Shown: positions 48,632 through 58,384, counted from the stretch's first letter. The stretch is 64,000 nt of DNA from Bacteroidales bacterium UBA4360 (GCA_002393945.1 DGSO01000006.1:1-64000), one strand, 5' to 3'. Translations and numbers: made by a program. The notes: a model not told the origin generated them from the letters alone.

Positions 48632-49581
48632 TTCGAAGGTTTCTTTGCAATTTCAAAATAGTCCTTTGGAGCTATGTCCAGGTCCATGTAAAGTGCCGGA
48701 TTGACATAGTCCTTGCGGTACAGTATCTCGTAATGGAGGTGCGGTCCGGTGACGCGGCCGCTTTTGCCGCTGAGTCCCAGATAATCGCCCCTGGTTACGT
48801 TCTGGCCCTGTTCAACAGCTATTTCGGACATGTGGGCGTAGCGGGTCTTGTAACCAAAACCATGGTCTATTTCCACGTGGTTTCCGTAACCCTTCCTCTC
48901 GTGGGCGACCTTGACCACCACTCCGTCACCCGTTGCGTAGATAGGATTGCCGGGAGGACAGGCGAAGTCCATGCCGGTGTGGCGCTTCTGATACCCAAGA
49001 AGCGGATCCGAACGGTAGCCGAAGGGGCTGGACAAATGGAAACTGCCCGCTTCTGTTGACATGGGCGGTATTGCGGGTATGTGTGCGGCCATGTCTCCGG
49101 CGGTTTTCTGGAGCATGGCAACGTCGTCGAAGGAGCGGGACTGTATGTATGCCCTCTTTTCAAGCACGTCCAGGCGGTTCACGATGCCGCGGAGAGCCGT
49201 GCCTTCAAGGTCCGTGTAGCGGTTTTCCCCGCCTAAGCCGGAAAGGCGCACGGCAGAGGGAATCTCATCCATGCCGTATACGCTGCGGTAAATCTTGTTG
49301 TCCCTCACTTCCAGCATGGCGAGCTGCTCTTCGCAGCGGTCCAGGAGGCCGGCCATGCGGTCCATACGGATGGACCAGTCGGCATTGCGGCGCTTAAGGA
49401 TGGCGGTTTTGGGAAGATCGGTCCCCAGGACGGAAACGCTGATCCATATGTACAGGAGGAGAACCAGAATCCCTGAAAGCAGCACCAGGAGCCACTTCCA
49501 CCAGCCCTTTGAGCCTTCCTCGCGGAGTTCGGCCATAAGGTTTTTGGGATTCAATGCGTATTTCTCCACTGTCATTGCCAT
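48628..49581 (-). CDS. M23-family metallopeptidase (LytM type), membrane-anchored
   Basis: The 317-residue protein is a paralogue of the next gene: one membrane helix (WLLVLLSGILVLLLYIWISV), a coiled coil and a LytM domain with RHTGMDFACPPGNPIYATGDG, GYGNHVEIDHGFGYKTRY and GPHLHYEILYRKDYVNP. All zinc ligands are present. Its start overlaps the smpB stop by one base (TAATG). Two adjacent M23 hydrolases in a translation-gene operon suggest coordination with growth. Confidence 0.92.
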   Translation of the reverse strand: MAMTVEKYALNPKNLMAELREEGSKGWWKWLLVLLSGILVLLLYIWISVSVLGTDLPKTAILKRRNADWSIRMDRMAGLLDRCEEQLAMLEVRDNKIYRSVYGMDEIPSAVRLSGLGGENRYTDLEGTALRGIVNRLDVLEKRAYIQSRSFDDVAMLQKTAGDMAAHIPAIPPMSTEAGSFHLSSPFGYRSDPLLGYQKRHTGMDFACPPGNPIYATGDGVVVKVAHERKGYGNHVEIDHGFGYKTRYAHMSEIAVEQGQNVTRGDYLGLSGKSGRVTGPHLHYEILYRKDYVNPALYMDLDIAPKDYFEIAKKPSK

Positions 49582-50039
49582 TACAGGATACCTCCGCGTT
49601 CAAGTTCACGGCGGGTATCCTTTTCCTTGATACTCTGCCTCTTGTCGTATTCTTTCTTGCCTTTTGCCAGGGCGATGACGAGCTTTGCGTAGCCGTTGTC
49701 GGCAATGAAAAGCTTCACTGCGATAATTGTAAGGCCCTTTTTCTTGTCTTCCTGGGAGAGATGCCTCAGTTCCTTCCGGTTAAGGAGGAGTCTGCGGTCA
49801 CGGGCGGGCTCGTGCTGGCCCCAACTGCCCCAGCTGTACTGGGCAATATTCATGCCGCTCACATAGAGGTCTCCGCCGGAAAAATAGCACCAGGCGTCTT
49901 GCAGGGAGACTTTTCCGGCACGGATGGACTTGATTTCAGTTCCCACAAGCTGGATGCCTGCGGTATATGTCTCCAGGAACTCATAATCGAATGAGGCCCT
50001 GCGGTTTTTGATCTGTATGGAACTCTTTGCTTTTGGCAT
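49581..50039 (-). CDS. smpB: SsrA-binding protein SmpB
   Basis: The 152-residue protein binds tmRNA for trans-translation. Family blocks are NRRASFDYEFLETYTAGIQLVGTEIKSIR, GDLYVSGMNIAQY and a basic C-terminal tail KEYDKRQSIKEKDTRRELER. ATG 50039 is preferred over 50081 because the longer version would begin upstream of the -7 box spacing. It leads the smpB-to-thiN operon. Confidence 0.94.
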   Translation of the reverse strand: MPKAKSSIQIKNRRASFDYEFLETYTAGIQLVGTEIKSIRAGKVSLQDAWCYFSGGDLYVSGMNIAQYSWGSWGQHEPARDRRLLLNRKELRHLSQEDKKKGLTIIAVKLFIADNGYAKLVIALAKGKKEYDKRQSIKEKDTRRELERGGIL

Positions 50040-50056
50040 ATAATATATATAGTCTG

Positions 50057-50064
50057 CAAATATA
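50057..50064 (-). promoter_or_regulatory. -7 box of smpB
   Basis: TATATTTG on the minus strand lies 17 bases before the smpB start and would drive the smpB-to-thiN operon. Confidence 0.6.
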
Positions 50065-50097
50065 ACTCTTTTTTTTGGCATATCGGAAAAAATGGCC

Positions 50098-50105
50098 TAC
50101 CTTTG
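50098..50105 (+). promoter_or_regulatory. -7 box of metK
   Basis: TACCTTTG on the plus strand places the transcript start near 50112, just before the riboswitch-like element. Confidence 0.6.
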
Positions 50106-50118
50106 CAGTCCCTTACAT

Positions 50119-50168
50119 ATGTGGAAGGATTTGTTAACGCTTGCAACCACCTGTAAAAAATGCTAAAG
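50119..50168 (+). promoter_or_regulatory. SAM-II-like riboswitch covering the metK start codon
   Basis: The leader reads GTGG (50121-50124), GGATTTG, GCTTGCAA (50139-50146), CCAC (50147-50150), a TGTAAAAAA spacer and GCTAAAG (50162-50168). The blocks occur in the order of the SAM-II (SAM-alpha) pseudoknot: P1 GTGG/CCAC, GAUUUG loop, conserved UUGCA before the P1 3' strand, and GCUAAA at the 3' end. The metK ATG (50160-50162) lies within the last block, so ligand binding should hide the start codon. The match is from memory of the family consensus. Confidence 0.7.
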
Positions 50169-51464
50169 AATTATCTCTTCACGTCTGAGAGTGTCTCTGA
50201 AGGACACCCCGACAAAGTGGCAGACCAGATTTCAGATGCCATTCTCGATGAATTTCTCCGCCAGGACCCGGAGGCCAAAGTGGCCTGTGAAAGTTTTTGC
50301 TCCACCGGCATGGTGGTAGTGATGGGTGAAGTCAAGGCCGAAGCCTACGTCGACATCCAGACTACGGTCCGCGATACCATCCGCCGTATCGGCTACACCA
50401 AGGCCGAATACATGTTCGACGCCTCTTCCTGCGGTGTCCTGAGCGCCCTTCATGAGCAGAGTCAGGATATCAACCGCGGCGTGGAAAGGGCTTCCGAGGA
50501 GGAGCAGGGCGCCGGAGACCAGGGCATGATGTTCGGCTATGCCTGTACGGACACCGAGGACTATATGCCCCTGCCTCTCTACCTCAGCCACCGCCTCCTT
50601 GAGATACTTGCCGATATCCGCCATAACGAGCCCCAGCTCATGCCCTATCTGAGGCCTGACGCAAAGAGCCAGTTTACGATTGAGTATGACGGTGAGACCC
50701 ACCTTCCCGTGAAGGTGCACACCATCGTCCTTTCCACCCAGCACGACGAGTTCGTCCCCGCCTCCCTCGGCAGGATGAGCTATGCCGATGCTGTCGCCCA
50801 GTACGGCCAGGCAAAGGTGGATATGGAGATGCAGGCCAAGATCCGTTACGATGTAGAGAAGATTCTGATTCCCAGGCTCAAGGAATCCCTCCCTGCAGAT
50901 ACGGCCAAGCTCATTCACAGCTTCATCCTGCATGTTAATCCCACAGGGAAATTCGTCATCGGCGGCCCCCATGGAGATACCGGTCTTACCGGCCGCAAGA
51001 TCATAGTGGATACCTATGGCGGAAAGGGTGCCCACGGAGGCGGAGCCTTCTCCGGCAAGGATCCTTCAAAGGTAGACCGCAGCGCCGCTTATGCCGCCCG
51101 TTACATAGCCAAGAACCTCGTTGCCGCCGGCGTTGCCGACGAATGCCTTGTCCAGCTTGCATACGCAATAGGCGTGGCTGAGCCCGTGAGTGTTTTCGTC
51201 GATACCTACGGCACCGGCAAGGGTTTCTCCGATGCCGAGATTGCAGAGAAGGTATCTCAGCTGTTCGACCTCAGGCCCTTTGCGATAATCCGGAAATTCG
51301 GCCTCAAGAATCCTATATATTCTCCCACTGCGGCATACGGTCACATGGGACGCAAACCTTATAGGAAAGCCGTTAAGGTCCAGGGCAAGGACAAGATAGT
51401 CCAGTTCTTCGGCTGGGAGCTCCTTGACAGCGTATCCAGAATTAAAGATGCCTTCGGCCTGTAG
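50160..51464 (+). CDS. metK: S-adenosylmethionine synthetase
   Basis: The 434-residue enzyme makes SAM from methionine and ATP. Signature blocks are FTSESVSEGHPDKVADQISDA, GAGDQGMMFGYA and GGPHGDTGLTGRKIIVDTYGG followed by GGGAFSGKDPSKVDRSAAY. It starts MLKNYLFTSESV and no other start codon is available before the conserved region. The product is the predicted ligand of the riboswitch in its own leader, giving direct feedback. Confidence 0.97.
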   Translation: MLKNYLFTSESVSEGHPDKVADQISDAILDEFLRQDPEAKVACESFCSTGMVVVMGEVKAEAYVDIQTTVRDTIRRIGYTKAEYMFDASSCGVLSALHEQSQDINRGVERASEEEQGAGDQGMMFGYACTDTEDYMPLPLYLSHRLLEILADIRHNEPQLMPYLRPDAKSQFTIEYDGETHLPVKVHTIVLSTQHDEFVPASLGRMSYADAVAQYGQAKVDMEMQAKIRYDVEKILIPRLKESLPADTAKLIHSFILHVNPTGKFVIGGPHGDTGLTGRKIIVDTYGGKGAHGGGAFSGKDPSKVDRSAAYAARYIAKNLVAAGVADECLVQLAYAIGVAEPVSVFVDTYGTGKGFSDAEIAEKVSQLFDLRPFAIIRKFGLKNPIYSPTAAYGHMGRKPYRKAVKVQGKDKIVQFFGWELLDSVSRIKDAFGL

Positions 51465-51476
51465 TCCTATCGTCAT

Positions 51477-51500
51477 TCCCGGTTCACCGGGATTTTTTTT
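51477..51500 (+). terminator. metK terminator
   Basis: TCCCGG (51477-51482) and CCGGGA (51487-51492) enclose a TTCA loop and precede eight T residues. Confidence 0.9.
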
Positions 51501-51527
51501 GTCATTTCGAGCGAAGTCGAGAAATCT
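51501..51527 (+). repeat. Dispersed REP-like element, copy 3
   Basis: The same 27-bp sequence as at 40611 directly follows the metK terminator. Confidence 0.8.
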
Positions 51528-51629
51528 CCTGCCTTTTTATTGCATAGTTTCAAAAATTGCAGTATCTTCGCGACGGTTTTGAGGTAGAGTGTATTTTCAC
51601 AACATCAATATTTATATCTTAACAAACCT

Positions 51630-54600
51630 ATGAAAAACGCTTTTAAAAGCTTTCTTCTCGCTTTCACTACGTTGATTGCGGGCGTTTCTGCGTTTGCCCA
51701 GGTCACCACTTCCACCCTCTCCGGTAGAATTGTTGACCAGAGCGGCGAGCCTGTGATTGGTGCTGCGGTTCTCGCACAGCACCTTCCCTCAGGTACTGTC
51801 TACGGTGGCGTCACCAACTCTGACGGTCGTTATACCATCCAGGGTATGCGTACCGGCGGTCCCTACACCGTAGAGGTCTCCAACCTTGGCTACCAGGGTG
51901 TCACCTACACCGACATCACCCTCCAGCTGGGTCAGACCTATATCCAGAACGCGACACTTAACGAGTCCACGGAATTTCTCGAGGCCGTCGTTCTCACAGC
52001 ATCTCCTTCCTCCAAGTTCGCAGCTCAGGAGAAGATCGGTGCAGCGACCAACATCAGCAACGCTGATATTCTCACCCTTCCTACTGCAAGCCGCTCAATC
52101 ACTGACATTGCAAAGCTTTCACCTTATGGCGGTGACGGCATGAGCTTTGGCGGTGGAGACGGCCGTAGTACCAATTTCACTGTGGACGGTTCCAACTTCA
52201 ACAACAACTTCGGCCTTTCCGAGACCCTTCCCGGTGGCGGTATGCCTATCTCCATGGACGCCATTGAGGAGGTTCAGGTTGTCGTTTCCCCTTATGATGT
52301 CCGTCAGTCAAACTTCATCGGCGGCGGCGTGAACGCAATTACGAAGTCCGGTACCAACACCTTCAAGGGTACAGGCTATGTATATCATCAGAACAAGAAG
52401 CTTCGCGGTACACACATTGACGGCGGCAACGAGGTAACCGGTACAGCCAATAACTCAACTGTTTACGGTGCAACCTTCGGCGGACCCATCATCAAGAACA
52501 AACTCTTCTTCTTCGGCAGCTTCGAGTACACCGGAGATCCAAGGCAAATCAGCGCATGGAAGGCCTCTGAGGATGGTACAATGGACAAGGCGGCCAGCAT
52601 TTCCCGTACTACTCCTACAGATCTGGAAAGAGTCTCCAAGCATCTCATGGATACCTATGGATATGACACCGGCGGTTACACAAATTACACAAAGGACGAG
52701 AATAATCTCAAGCTCCTTGCCCGTCTGGACTGGAACATTACCAACAACCATCACCTCGCTCTCCGTTACAACTACACGACAAACAAGCGCTGGGTTGGTA
52801 CCAATGGTAACTCTGCCGACTTTGACGATCCATACCTTGGCCAGAAAGGTTTCCGTCATGAGGGCTTGAACCGTATGTCCGAGTATTCAATGGCCTTTGT
52901 CAATTCAATGTATTCACAGGAGAACAACGTAAGGTCATACTCACTGGATCTCAACAGCCGCCTCACTGACAATCTGTCAAACCAGCTGCTTGTCACTTAT
53001 TCCAACATTGAGGATGTCCGCGGCTCGGATTCAGACAAGTTCCCCTTCATCGACATCATGTCGCCATATACTAATGACAAGGGTGAAGTGAACCCTCTCG
53101 TCCCTTATATTTCAGCTGGTTACGAGCTGTTTACATGGTACAACGGTGTTCACAACCGCGTCCTTACGGCCAAGGATGATGTGACCTATTTCATGGGTGC
53201 CCACAAGTTCACGGCAGGTCTCAGCTACGAATACCAGTTCGCAGACAATGCATACATGCGTGAGGGTACAGGCTATTATCGTTTCAAGAATGTAGATGAC
53301 TTTATCAATGGTAAAGCCCCTGAAACTGTAGCTCTTACTTATGGTTATGGCGGTAATGAAACTCCTTCCGCCCGTATTCAGTTCTCACAGATCGGTCTTT
53401 ATGGCCAGGATGAGTGGAATGTAAACGAAAAGCTCAAGGTCACTGCCGGTATCCGCTTTGATACCATCCTTTATGACAACAATGACCTTATGACCAACAA
53501 CGCCATTCTTGCTCTGGACTTTGGCGGCCGCAAGATTGATACAGGATACTGGCCGAAGACCAATATCCAGGTTTCTCCCCGAATTGGTTTTGTATATGAT
53601 GTCTTTGGTGACAAGAGCATGAAGCTCCGCGGCGGTACCGGCCTCTTCGCAGGACGTCTTCCTCTGGTTTACTTCACCAACATGCCTTCCAACGCGGCCA
53701 TGTACCAGCATCTCTCCGTCATGACCACTATTTACAATGACGACAAGACCGTCAAGGAGGCGAACCCGTTCCTCCAGCAGTTTGCTGCCGAGAACAACGG
53801 CGGTAAGTTCCCTACCACCACCGCAGACATCCTTGCGAAGTTCAACACTCTTGACCCGGACAACAACCCTCTGAATGTTACACCAGACGATGGCGCAGTA
53901 CAGTCCTCCATCAATGGCGTAGACCGTAACTTCAAGATGCCTCAGGTCTGGAAATCATCATTGGCCCTGGATCTTCAGCTGCCTGTATCATTCCCCTGGT
54001 CCATGAGCACTGAGTTCATCTTCAACAAGACTATCAACGGAACTCTTATCCAGAACTGGAACATCAAGCCTCATGATGGCTGGTCCCGCTTCACCGGTGC
54101 TGACACCCGTCACATTTATCCCGATAAGAACGATTTGTATTATACCAAGTATCAGGCATATATCCTTACCAATACCAACAAGGGATACGGTTGGATTTTC
54201 AATCTTTCAACCAATCTCGAACCTGTTAAGAATCTGAAGATGATGTTCTCCTATACCCATACAGTTCAGAAGGAACTCACAGGTATGCCCGGCAGCAACG
54301 CATCATCCGTATACACAGGTCTTCCCACTGTCGACGGTCCTAACTTCCCCGTCCTTCAGAATTCCCAGTACGTTCATCCTGACCGTGTAATCGCCTCCGT
54401 CAGCTACAAGCTTCCCACCCGCACTACCCTCAGCCTCTTCTATGAAGGCAGCGTCAATACGGGAACCTATTATACCTATAGCAACGATATGAATGGTGAC
54501 GGCCACGCTTCTGACCTCATTTACATTCCTACTGCAGACCAGATGAAGCTTGCCTCAAACGCAGATGCCAATAGCGTCATCTTTGCGTCTCAGGAAGATA

Positions 54601-55013
54601 TTGACCTGTTCAACGCTTTTGTCGCTCAGGACAAATATCTGAGTGCACACCGCGGCCAGTATGCACAGGCATACAGCGTTTATTCCCCGATGCGTCATCG
54701 TGTTGACTTCAAACTCACCCAGGACATCAGGATCAAGATTGGGAATACCTTCAATACATTCCAGTTCAGCGCCGATGTCATGAATTTCGGCAATATGTTC
54801 AATGACAGCTGGGGTGTTGGCACTTCACTTGACCAGAGTGTGAACTCCGGTAAGATTCTTACCTACAAGGGTGTTACCGAAAACGGACAGCCTATCTTCG
54901 GTACTAACTTCAAGCTTGCCGAAGGTCAGACCACACCCAAGACCTGGCAGAATTCTCGCGCTTATACCAGCACATGGTACATCCAGCTGGGTCTGAAGTA
55001 CATGTTCAATTAA
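51630..55013 (+). CDS. Oar-like TonB-dependent outer-membrane receptor
   Basis: The 1127-residue protein has a signal peptide (MKNAFKSFLLAFTTLIAGVSAFAQ), a carboxypeptidase-regulatory-like domain (about 28-115: LSGRIVDQSGEPVIGAAVLA), a plug domain (about 130-250: SITDIAKLSPYGGDGMSFGG … IEEVQVVVSPYDVRQSNFIGGGVNAITKSGTN) and a 22-strand-type beta-barrel ending LGLKYMFN with a terminal aromatic-asparagine. This is the Oar/OmpA-related TonB receptor type, not the SusC type. The substrate is unknown; the adjacent OB-fold lipoprotein suggests a polymer. TATCTTCG at 51563-51570 is a near-consensus -7 box. Confidence 0.9.
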   Translation: MKNAFKSFLLAFTTLIAGVSAFAQVTTSTLSGRIVDQSGEPVIGAAVLAQHLPSGTVYGGVTNSDGRYTIQGMRTGGPYTVEVSNLGYQGVTYTDITLQLGQTYIQNATLNESTEFLEAVVLTASPSSKFAAQEKIGAATNISNADILTLPTASRSITDIAKLSPYGGDGMSFGGGDGRSTNFTVDGSNFNNNFGLSETLPGGGMPISMDAIEEVQVVVSPYDVRQSNFIGGGVNAITKSGTNTFKGTGYVYHQNKKLRGTHIDGGNEVTGTANNSTVYGATFGGPIIKNKLFFFGSFEYTGDPRQISAWKASEDGTMDKAASISRTTPTDLERVSKHLMDTYGYDTGGYTNYTKDENNLKLLARLDWNITNNHHLALRYNYTTNKRWVGTNGNSADFDDPYLGQKGFRHEGLNRMSEYSMAFVNSMYSQENNVRSYSLDLNSRLTDNLSNQLLVTYSNIEDVRGSDSDKFPFIDIMSPYTNDKGEVNPLVPYISAGYELFTWYNGVHNRVLTAKDDVTYFMGAHKFTAGLSYEYQFADNAYMREGTGYYRFKNVDDFINGKAPETVALTYGYGGNETPSARIQFSQIGLYGQDEWNVNEKLKVTAGIRFDTILYDNNDLMTNNAILALDFGGRKIDTGYWPKTNIQVSPRIGFVYDVFGDKSMKLRGGTGLFAGRLPLVYFTNMPSNAAMYQHLSVMTTIYNDDKTVKEANPFLQQFAAENNGGKFPTTTADILAKFNTLDPDNNPLNVTPDDGAVQSSINGVDRNFKMPQVWKSSLALDLQLPVSFPWSMSTEFIFNKTINGTLIQNWNIKPHDGWSRFTGADTRHIYPDKNDLYYTKYQAYILTNTNKGYGWIFNLSTNLEPVKNLKMMFSYTHTVQKELTGMPGSNASSVYTGLPTVDGPNFPVLQNSQYVHPDRVIASVSYKLPTRTTLSLFYEGSVNTGTYYTYSNDMNGDGHASDLIYIPTADQMKLASNADANSVIFASQEDIDLFNAFVAQDKYLSAHRGQYAQAYSVYSPMRHRVDFKLTQDIRIKIGNTFNTFQFSADVMNFGNMFNDSWGVGTSLDQSVNSGKILTYKGVTENGQPIFGTNFKLAEGQTTPKTWQNSRAYTSTWYIQLGLKYMFN

Positions 55014-55031
55014 TTCAAGCCTGAATCTGAT

Positions 55032-57194
55032 ATGAAACTCAAATATTTCCTAACTCTTGCAGCAGGTGCCCTCTTGGCATTTTCATCCTGCGTACAAGAA
55101 GACCCTATTTTCAGTGGGGAAGATGCTTTTCAGATAAGTCCCTCTCTCATATCTGTCGGTAAGGATGGTGGTAAAGAGACTGTAGAGGTAAATACTACCG
55201 CCACATGGACAGCAACATCAAATGTGGACTGGATTACAGTCACCACGGCTTCCAACAAAGTGACTGTCACGGTTGATAAGAATGATGGAGAAAACGCCCG
55301 TCAGGGAACCGTTGACATTAAGGTTAATTCAGACAAGCGTGTCATTACGGTAAAACAGGCCGCTGGCGGTATTGAATACGGTACGAAGGAACATCCTTAT
55401 CCTGTATCCAAGCTTTATGATTACGTATCTAGCCTGGGCGCCGATGCTCCTACTGATGATATTTACTTCGAAGGTATTATCTATCAGATAACTGAAAACT
55501 TCAATGCCAATTTGGCCAATGGATATGGTAACGCCACATTCACCATTACTGATGATGGTAAAGCCAGTGATAAGAAGTTCCTCGTTTATCGTGCATTGTA
55601 TATCGGCAATAAGAAGTACGATAATGCTGCTGACAAGGATATCAATCTTGGCGACAAGGTGGTCCTTTGTGGCCAATGTGTAAACTATAAGGGCAATACA
55701 CCTGAAACCAATTCCGGTAAGGCGTATCTGATTTCTATCGAAGCTGGAACATCTCCCAGTATTGCCGTTGCAACGCCTGAGATATCAGTTCCTGCAGCCG
55801 CCACATCTGCCAAGTTCAGTATTGCTACCAACAATCTGACTGAGAATTGGACTGTTACAACAAATGCCGATTGGATTAAAGACTGGACCAAGTCTGGCAA
55901 GGAAAGCGGCTCAATTGATGTTTCCTTTGAGGCAAATACAGTTGAAACGCCCAGAGAGGCTGTCTTCACGGTCAAGTATAACGGCCTGGATGACATTACG
56001 CTCAAACTTACGCAGGAAGCCTTCTCTGCAATTTCTGATGCAACTGCAGCTGAAATCAATGCCAAGGCCGATGGCTCTGACCTGTTCCGCATGAAAGGTG
56101 TTGTCACGGAGATTGTCATGGATAAGAGTGATGCCACCAAATACAACGTATATGGCAATTTCTATATCTCTGACGAGACCGGTTCAGTATATGTTTACGG
56201 CCTGTTACCCGAGGCTGGTGGCGCAGCCAAGCAGGATGTACTCACTGCCAAAGGTGTCAAGGTGGGTGATGTGATTACCGTCGTCGGCCCTAAGGGCTCA
56301 CATAAGGATAGTCCTCAGATGGTCAACGCTTACTACGAGTCTCATGTCTCCGTAACTGCTAAGACTGCTACCGAATTCAATGCTCTTGAAGATGGTTCTG
56401 ACCTTTTCCTCATCAAGGGTAAAGTAAAGGATATCGTCATGGATAAGAATGACCCCACTAAGTACAATAAGTACGGAAACTTCTATGTGGAAGATGAGAC
56501 TGGAAGCGTATATGTTTACGGTATTGTTCCTATCTCCACTGGAAAGAGCGGTCAGGATATCCTTACAACCCGAGGAGTCAAAGCAGGAGACATCGTCACA
56601 GTAGTAGGCCCTAAGGGATCACATAAGGGTAGTCCTCAGATGGTTAACGGTTACCTTGCAGCTGTTGAACCCGGCGCCGACGCAGCTGGCATCACCATTG
56701 ACGGTGAATTCTCCGACTGGGCCGATGTTGCCACAGGCGTTACCAGCGCAGCCGAAGTCCCTGTTTATGCTGAATTCAAGGCTGCCAGCGACGGAACCAA
56801 TCTCTATTTCTACGCCAAGAGAGATAACAGAGCAGCCATCTGGGCTGGTGGCGGCTATTTCTACTTTGATGTCGATGCTGATAACAATTCCGAAACCGGT
56901 ACAGAAAAGGACGGAGTTCCCGGTCTTGAGTCCTGGTTCTACATCAAGCCCTTTGCCGGCACAGCAGATGCACATGCAATCGCTACTGAGTTCAAAGGCG
57001 AAGGCATGGAAGGAACTGTCATTTCAAACATCAAGTTTGCAGGTTTGGACGGCGAGTCTTACGTGGAATTTGAGGCCAGCATTCCCATTGCTGACATGAA
57101 TGTGACGAAGGGTTCCACAATCAAGATTTACAGCTGGGGCAACAAGGATGGATATGACGTCCAAAAAATGCCCGTTACTCTCACAATAGAGTAA
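55032..57194 (+). CDS. BACON/OB-fold surface lipoprotein
   Basis: The 720-residue lipoprotein (signal to ALLAFSSC) begins 18 bases after the TonB receptor, so it is its likely surface partner. Domains in order: a BACON-type beta-sandwich (about 33-115, TWTATSNVDWITVT), an OB-like domain (about 120-240, GTKEHPYPVSKLYDYVSSLGA), a second BACON-like domain (about 250-330), two OB folds (about 335-440 and 445-550, each YGNFYISDETGSVYVYG with VVGPKGSHK), and a C-terminal CBM9/DOMON-like domain from about 555 (ITIDGEFSDWADV). OB folds of this kind bind nucleic acid or oligosaccharides. Confidence 0.82.
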   Translation: MKLKYFLTLAAGALLAFSSCVQEDPIFSGEDAFQISPSLISVGKDGGKETVEVNTTATWTATSNVDWITVTTASNKVTVTVDKNDGENARQGTVDIKVNSDKRVITVKQAAGGIEYGTKEHPYPVSKLYDYVSSLGADAPTDDIYFEGIIYQITENFNANLANGYGNATFTITDDGKASDKKFLVYRALYIGNKKYDNAADKDINLGDKVVLCGQCVNYKGNTPETNSGKAYLISIEAGTSPSIAVATPEISVPAAATSAKFSIATNNLTENWTVTTNADWIKDWTKSGKESGSIDVSFEANTVETPREAVFTVKYNGLDDITLKLTQEAFSAISDATAAEINAKADGSDLFRMKGVVTEIVMDKSDATKYNVYGNFYISDETGSVYVYGLLPEAGGAAKQDVLTAKGVKVGDVITVVGPKGSHKDSPQMVNAYYESHVSVTAKTATEFNALEDGSDLFLIKGKVKDIVMDKNDPTKYNKYGNFYVEDETGSVYVYGIVPISTGKSGQDILTTRGVKAGDIVTVVGPKGSHKGSPQMVNGYLAAVEPGADAAGITIDGEFSDWADVATGVTSAAEVPVYAEFKAASDGTNLYFYAKRDNRAAIWAGGGYFYFDVDADNNSETGTEKDGVPGLESWFYIKPFAGTADAHAIATEFKGEGMEGTVISNIKFAGLDGESYVEFEASIPIADMNVTKGSTIKIYSWGNKDGYDVQKMPVTLTIE

Positions 57195-57214
57195 GCGACC
57201 AAGTCCCTATTTTT

Positions 57215-57247
57215 ACGGCTCCCGGTTTTCCGGGGGCCGTTTTTTTA
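57215..57247. terminator. Bidirectional terminator
   Basis: ACGGCTCCCGG (57215-57225) pairs imperfectly with CCGGGGGCCGT (57230-57240) and is followed by seven T residues on the plus strand. It separates the TonB operon from the convergent ATPase gene. Confidence 0.85.
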
Positions 57248-58384
57248 TCAGAACTCCGCTTCCAGCCAGCGGGAGAAGAAGACGTCGTAGACTTCGTAAC
57301 TCACGCCGTTAGTTTCAAAGTGTTTGAGGATGAGCTCTTTCTGCTCAAGAGATTCGGCTGCACGGACAGCTGTTGTGGTACTTCCGATACTGTATTTTGA
57401 AATGAATGACGAGCTGGTTATTTGAGATACACTTCCTTCTTGGGCTACGCCCTTGAGAAAGCGCCACTGCTGAACTGGTAGTATTTCTTTCAGGAGCAGA
57501 TAGTTGAAACGTTCGGTTTCCAAGATGTTCCTGCATACTTTCAGGACAGCGGGCATATCTATGTTGCGGGTCCCGTCGAAATATAGCTCATTACATACGC
57601 GTTGTGTATAGTAGGTATGCAGTCTTGTCCAGTCCATTATATAGTCCAACGCGTCTTCTTGTACGTTCCTTCCGTTGTCTTCGAAATGCCTGCGTATGAA
57701 CTCTCCATATAGTGTGCGGTCCAGTTTGTCCAGATACAGAGTGGAAGAGCTTGCGTAGAACGGTCTTGCTGCATCATTGAACATGGAAGACATCATCCGT
57801 CTTTTGCTGCCACAAAATACAAAACGGGTATTATGCATGTTCTGAATGTGCGAGCGCAGCAGAGCTTCGACATTCTTTTCAGGGTATTCGGTTATTTGCT
57901 GGAATTCGTCAATTGCCACCATGATAGGGGAGGAATGGCTTTCGAGTATTTCGAAGATTTGGCGTAGTGTACTTCTTTTCTGCTCCTCATGAGAAAACTC
58001 CAGATGAATCTCCGGTTTGCTGCTGTATTGATTGAGTGTAAAATATGGTCTGATCCCTTTCAGAAAACCAATGAACTGCTTTCCGAGACTGCTTTTTTCC
58101 GGAAAGGAATTAATTATGGCGGAAGACAAGGCGTCTATGAAATTGTTGAGTGTTGATGTGGCGGATATGTCTATGTACAGGGTTTCAAAGTCGGGCCGTG
58201 TCCTTTTCAGCTCTGCCATCGTATGGTAGACGAGCCCTGACTTTCCATATCGGCGAGGAGATATGAGCACAACGTCACCTCCGCCCAGCATGTGCTTTAG
58301 CAGTTGTTCTGTTTCCTTTTCCCTGTCGCAGAAATACTTTTTGCCTGCGTAACCTTTGATGACGAATGGATTGTCTGCAATCAT
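57248..58384 (-). CDS. STAND-type (archaeal ATPase family) AAA ATPase
   Basis: The 378-residue protein has the pattern of the ATPase_2 family: NPFVIKGYAGKKYFCDREKE, a Walker A loop ISPRRYGKSGLVY, Walker B in PIMVAIDEFQQI, and a sensor region FVFCGSKRRMM. A winged-helix-like C-terminus follows (GSVSQITSSSFISKYSIGSTTTAVRAAESLEQK). Such single-protein ATPases are common in Bacteroidota and have no settled role. ATG 58384 is used because the upstream ATG 58402 lies inside the -7 box. Confidence 0.88.
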   Translation of the reverse strand: MIADNPFVIKGYAGKKYFCDREKETEQLLKHMLGGGDVVLISPRRYGKSGLVYHTMAELKRTRPDFETLYIDISATSTLNNFIDALSSAIINSFPEKSSLGKQFIGFLKGIRPYFTLNQYSSKPEIHLEFSHEEQKRSTLRQIFEILESHSSPIMVAIDEFQQITEYPEKNVEALLRSHIQNMHNTRFVFCGSKRRMMSSMFNDAARPFYASSSTLYLDKLDRTLYGEFIRRHFEDNGRNVQEDALDYIMDWTRLHTYYTQRVCNELYFDGTRNIDMPAVLKVCRNILETERFNYLLLKEILPVQQWRFLKGVAQEGSVSQITSSSFISKYSIGSTTTAVRAAESLEQKELILKHFETNGVSYEVYDVFFSRWLEAEF

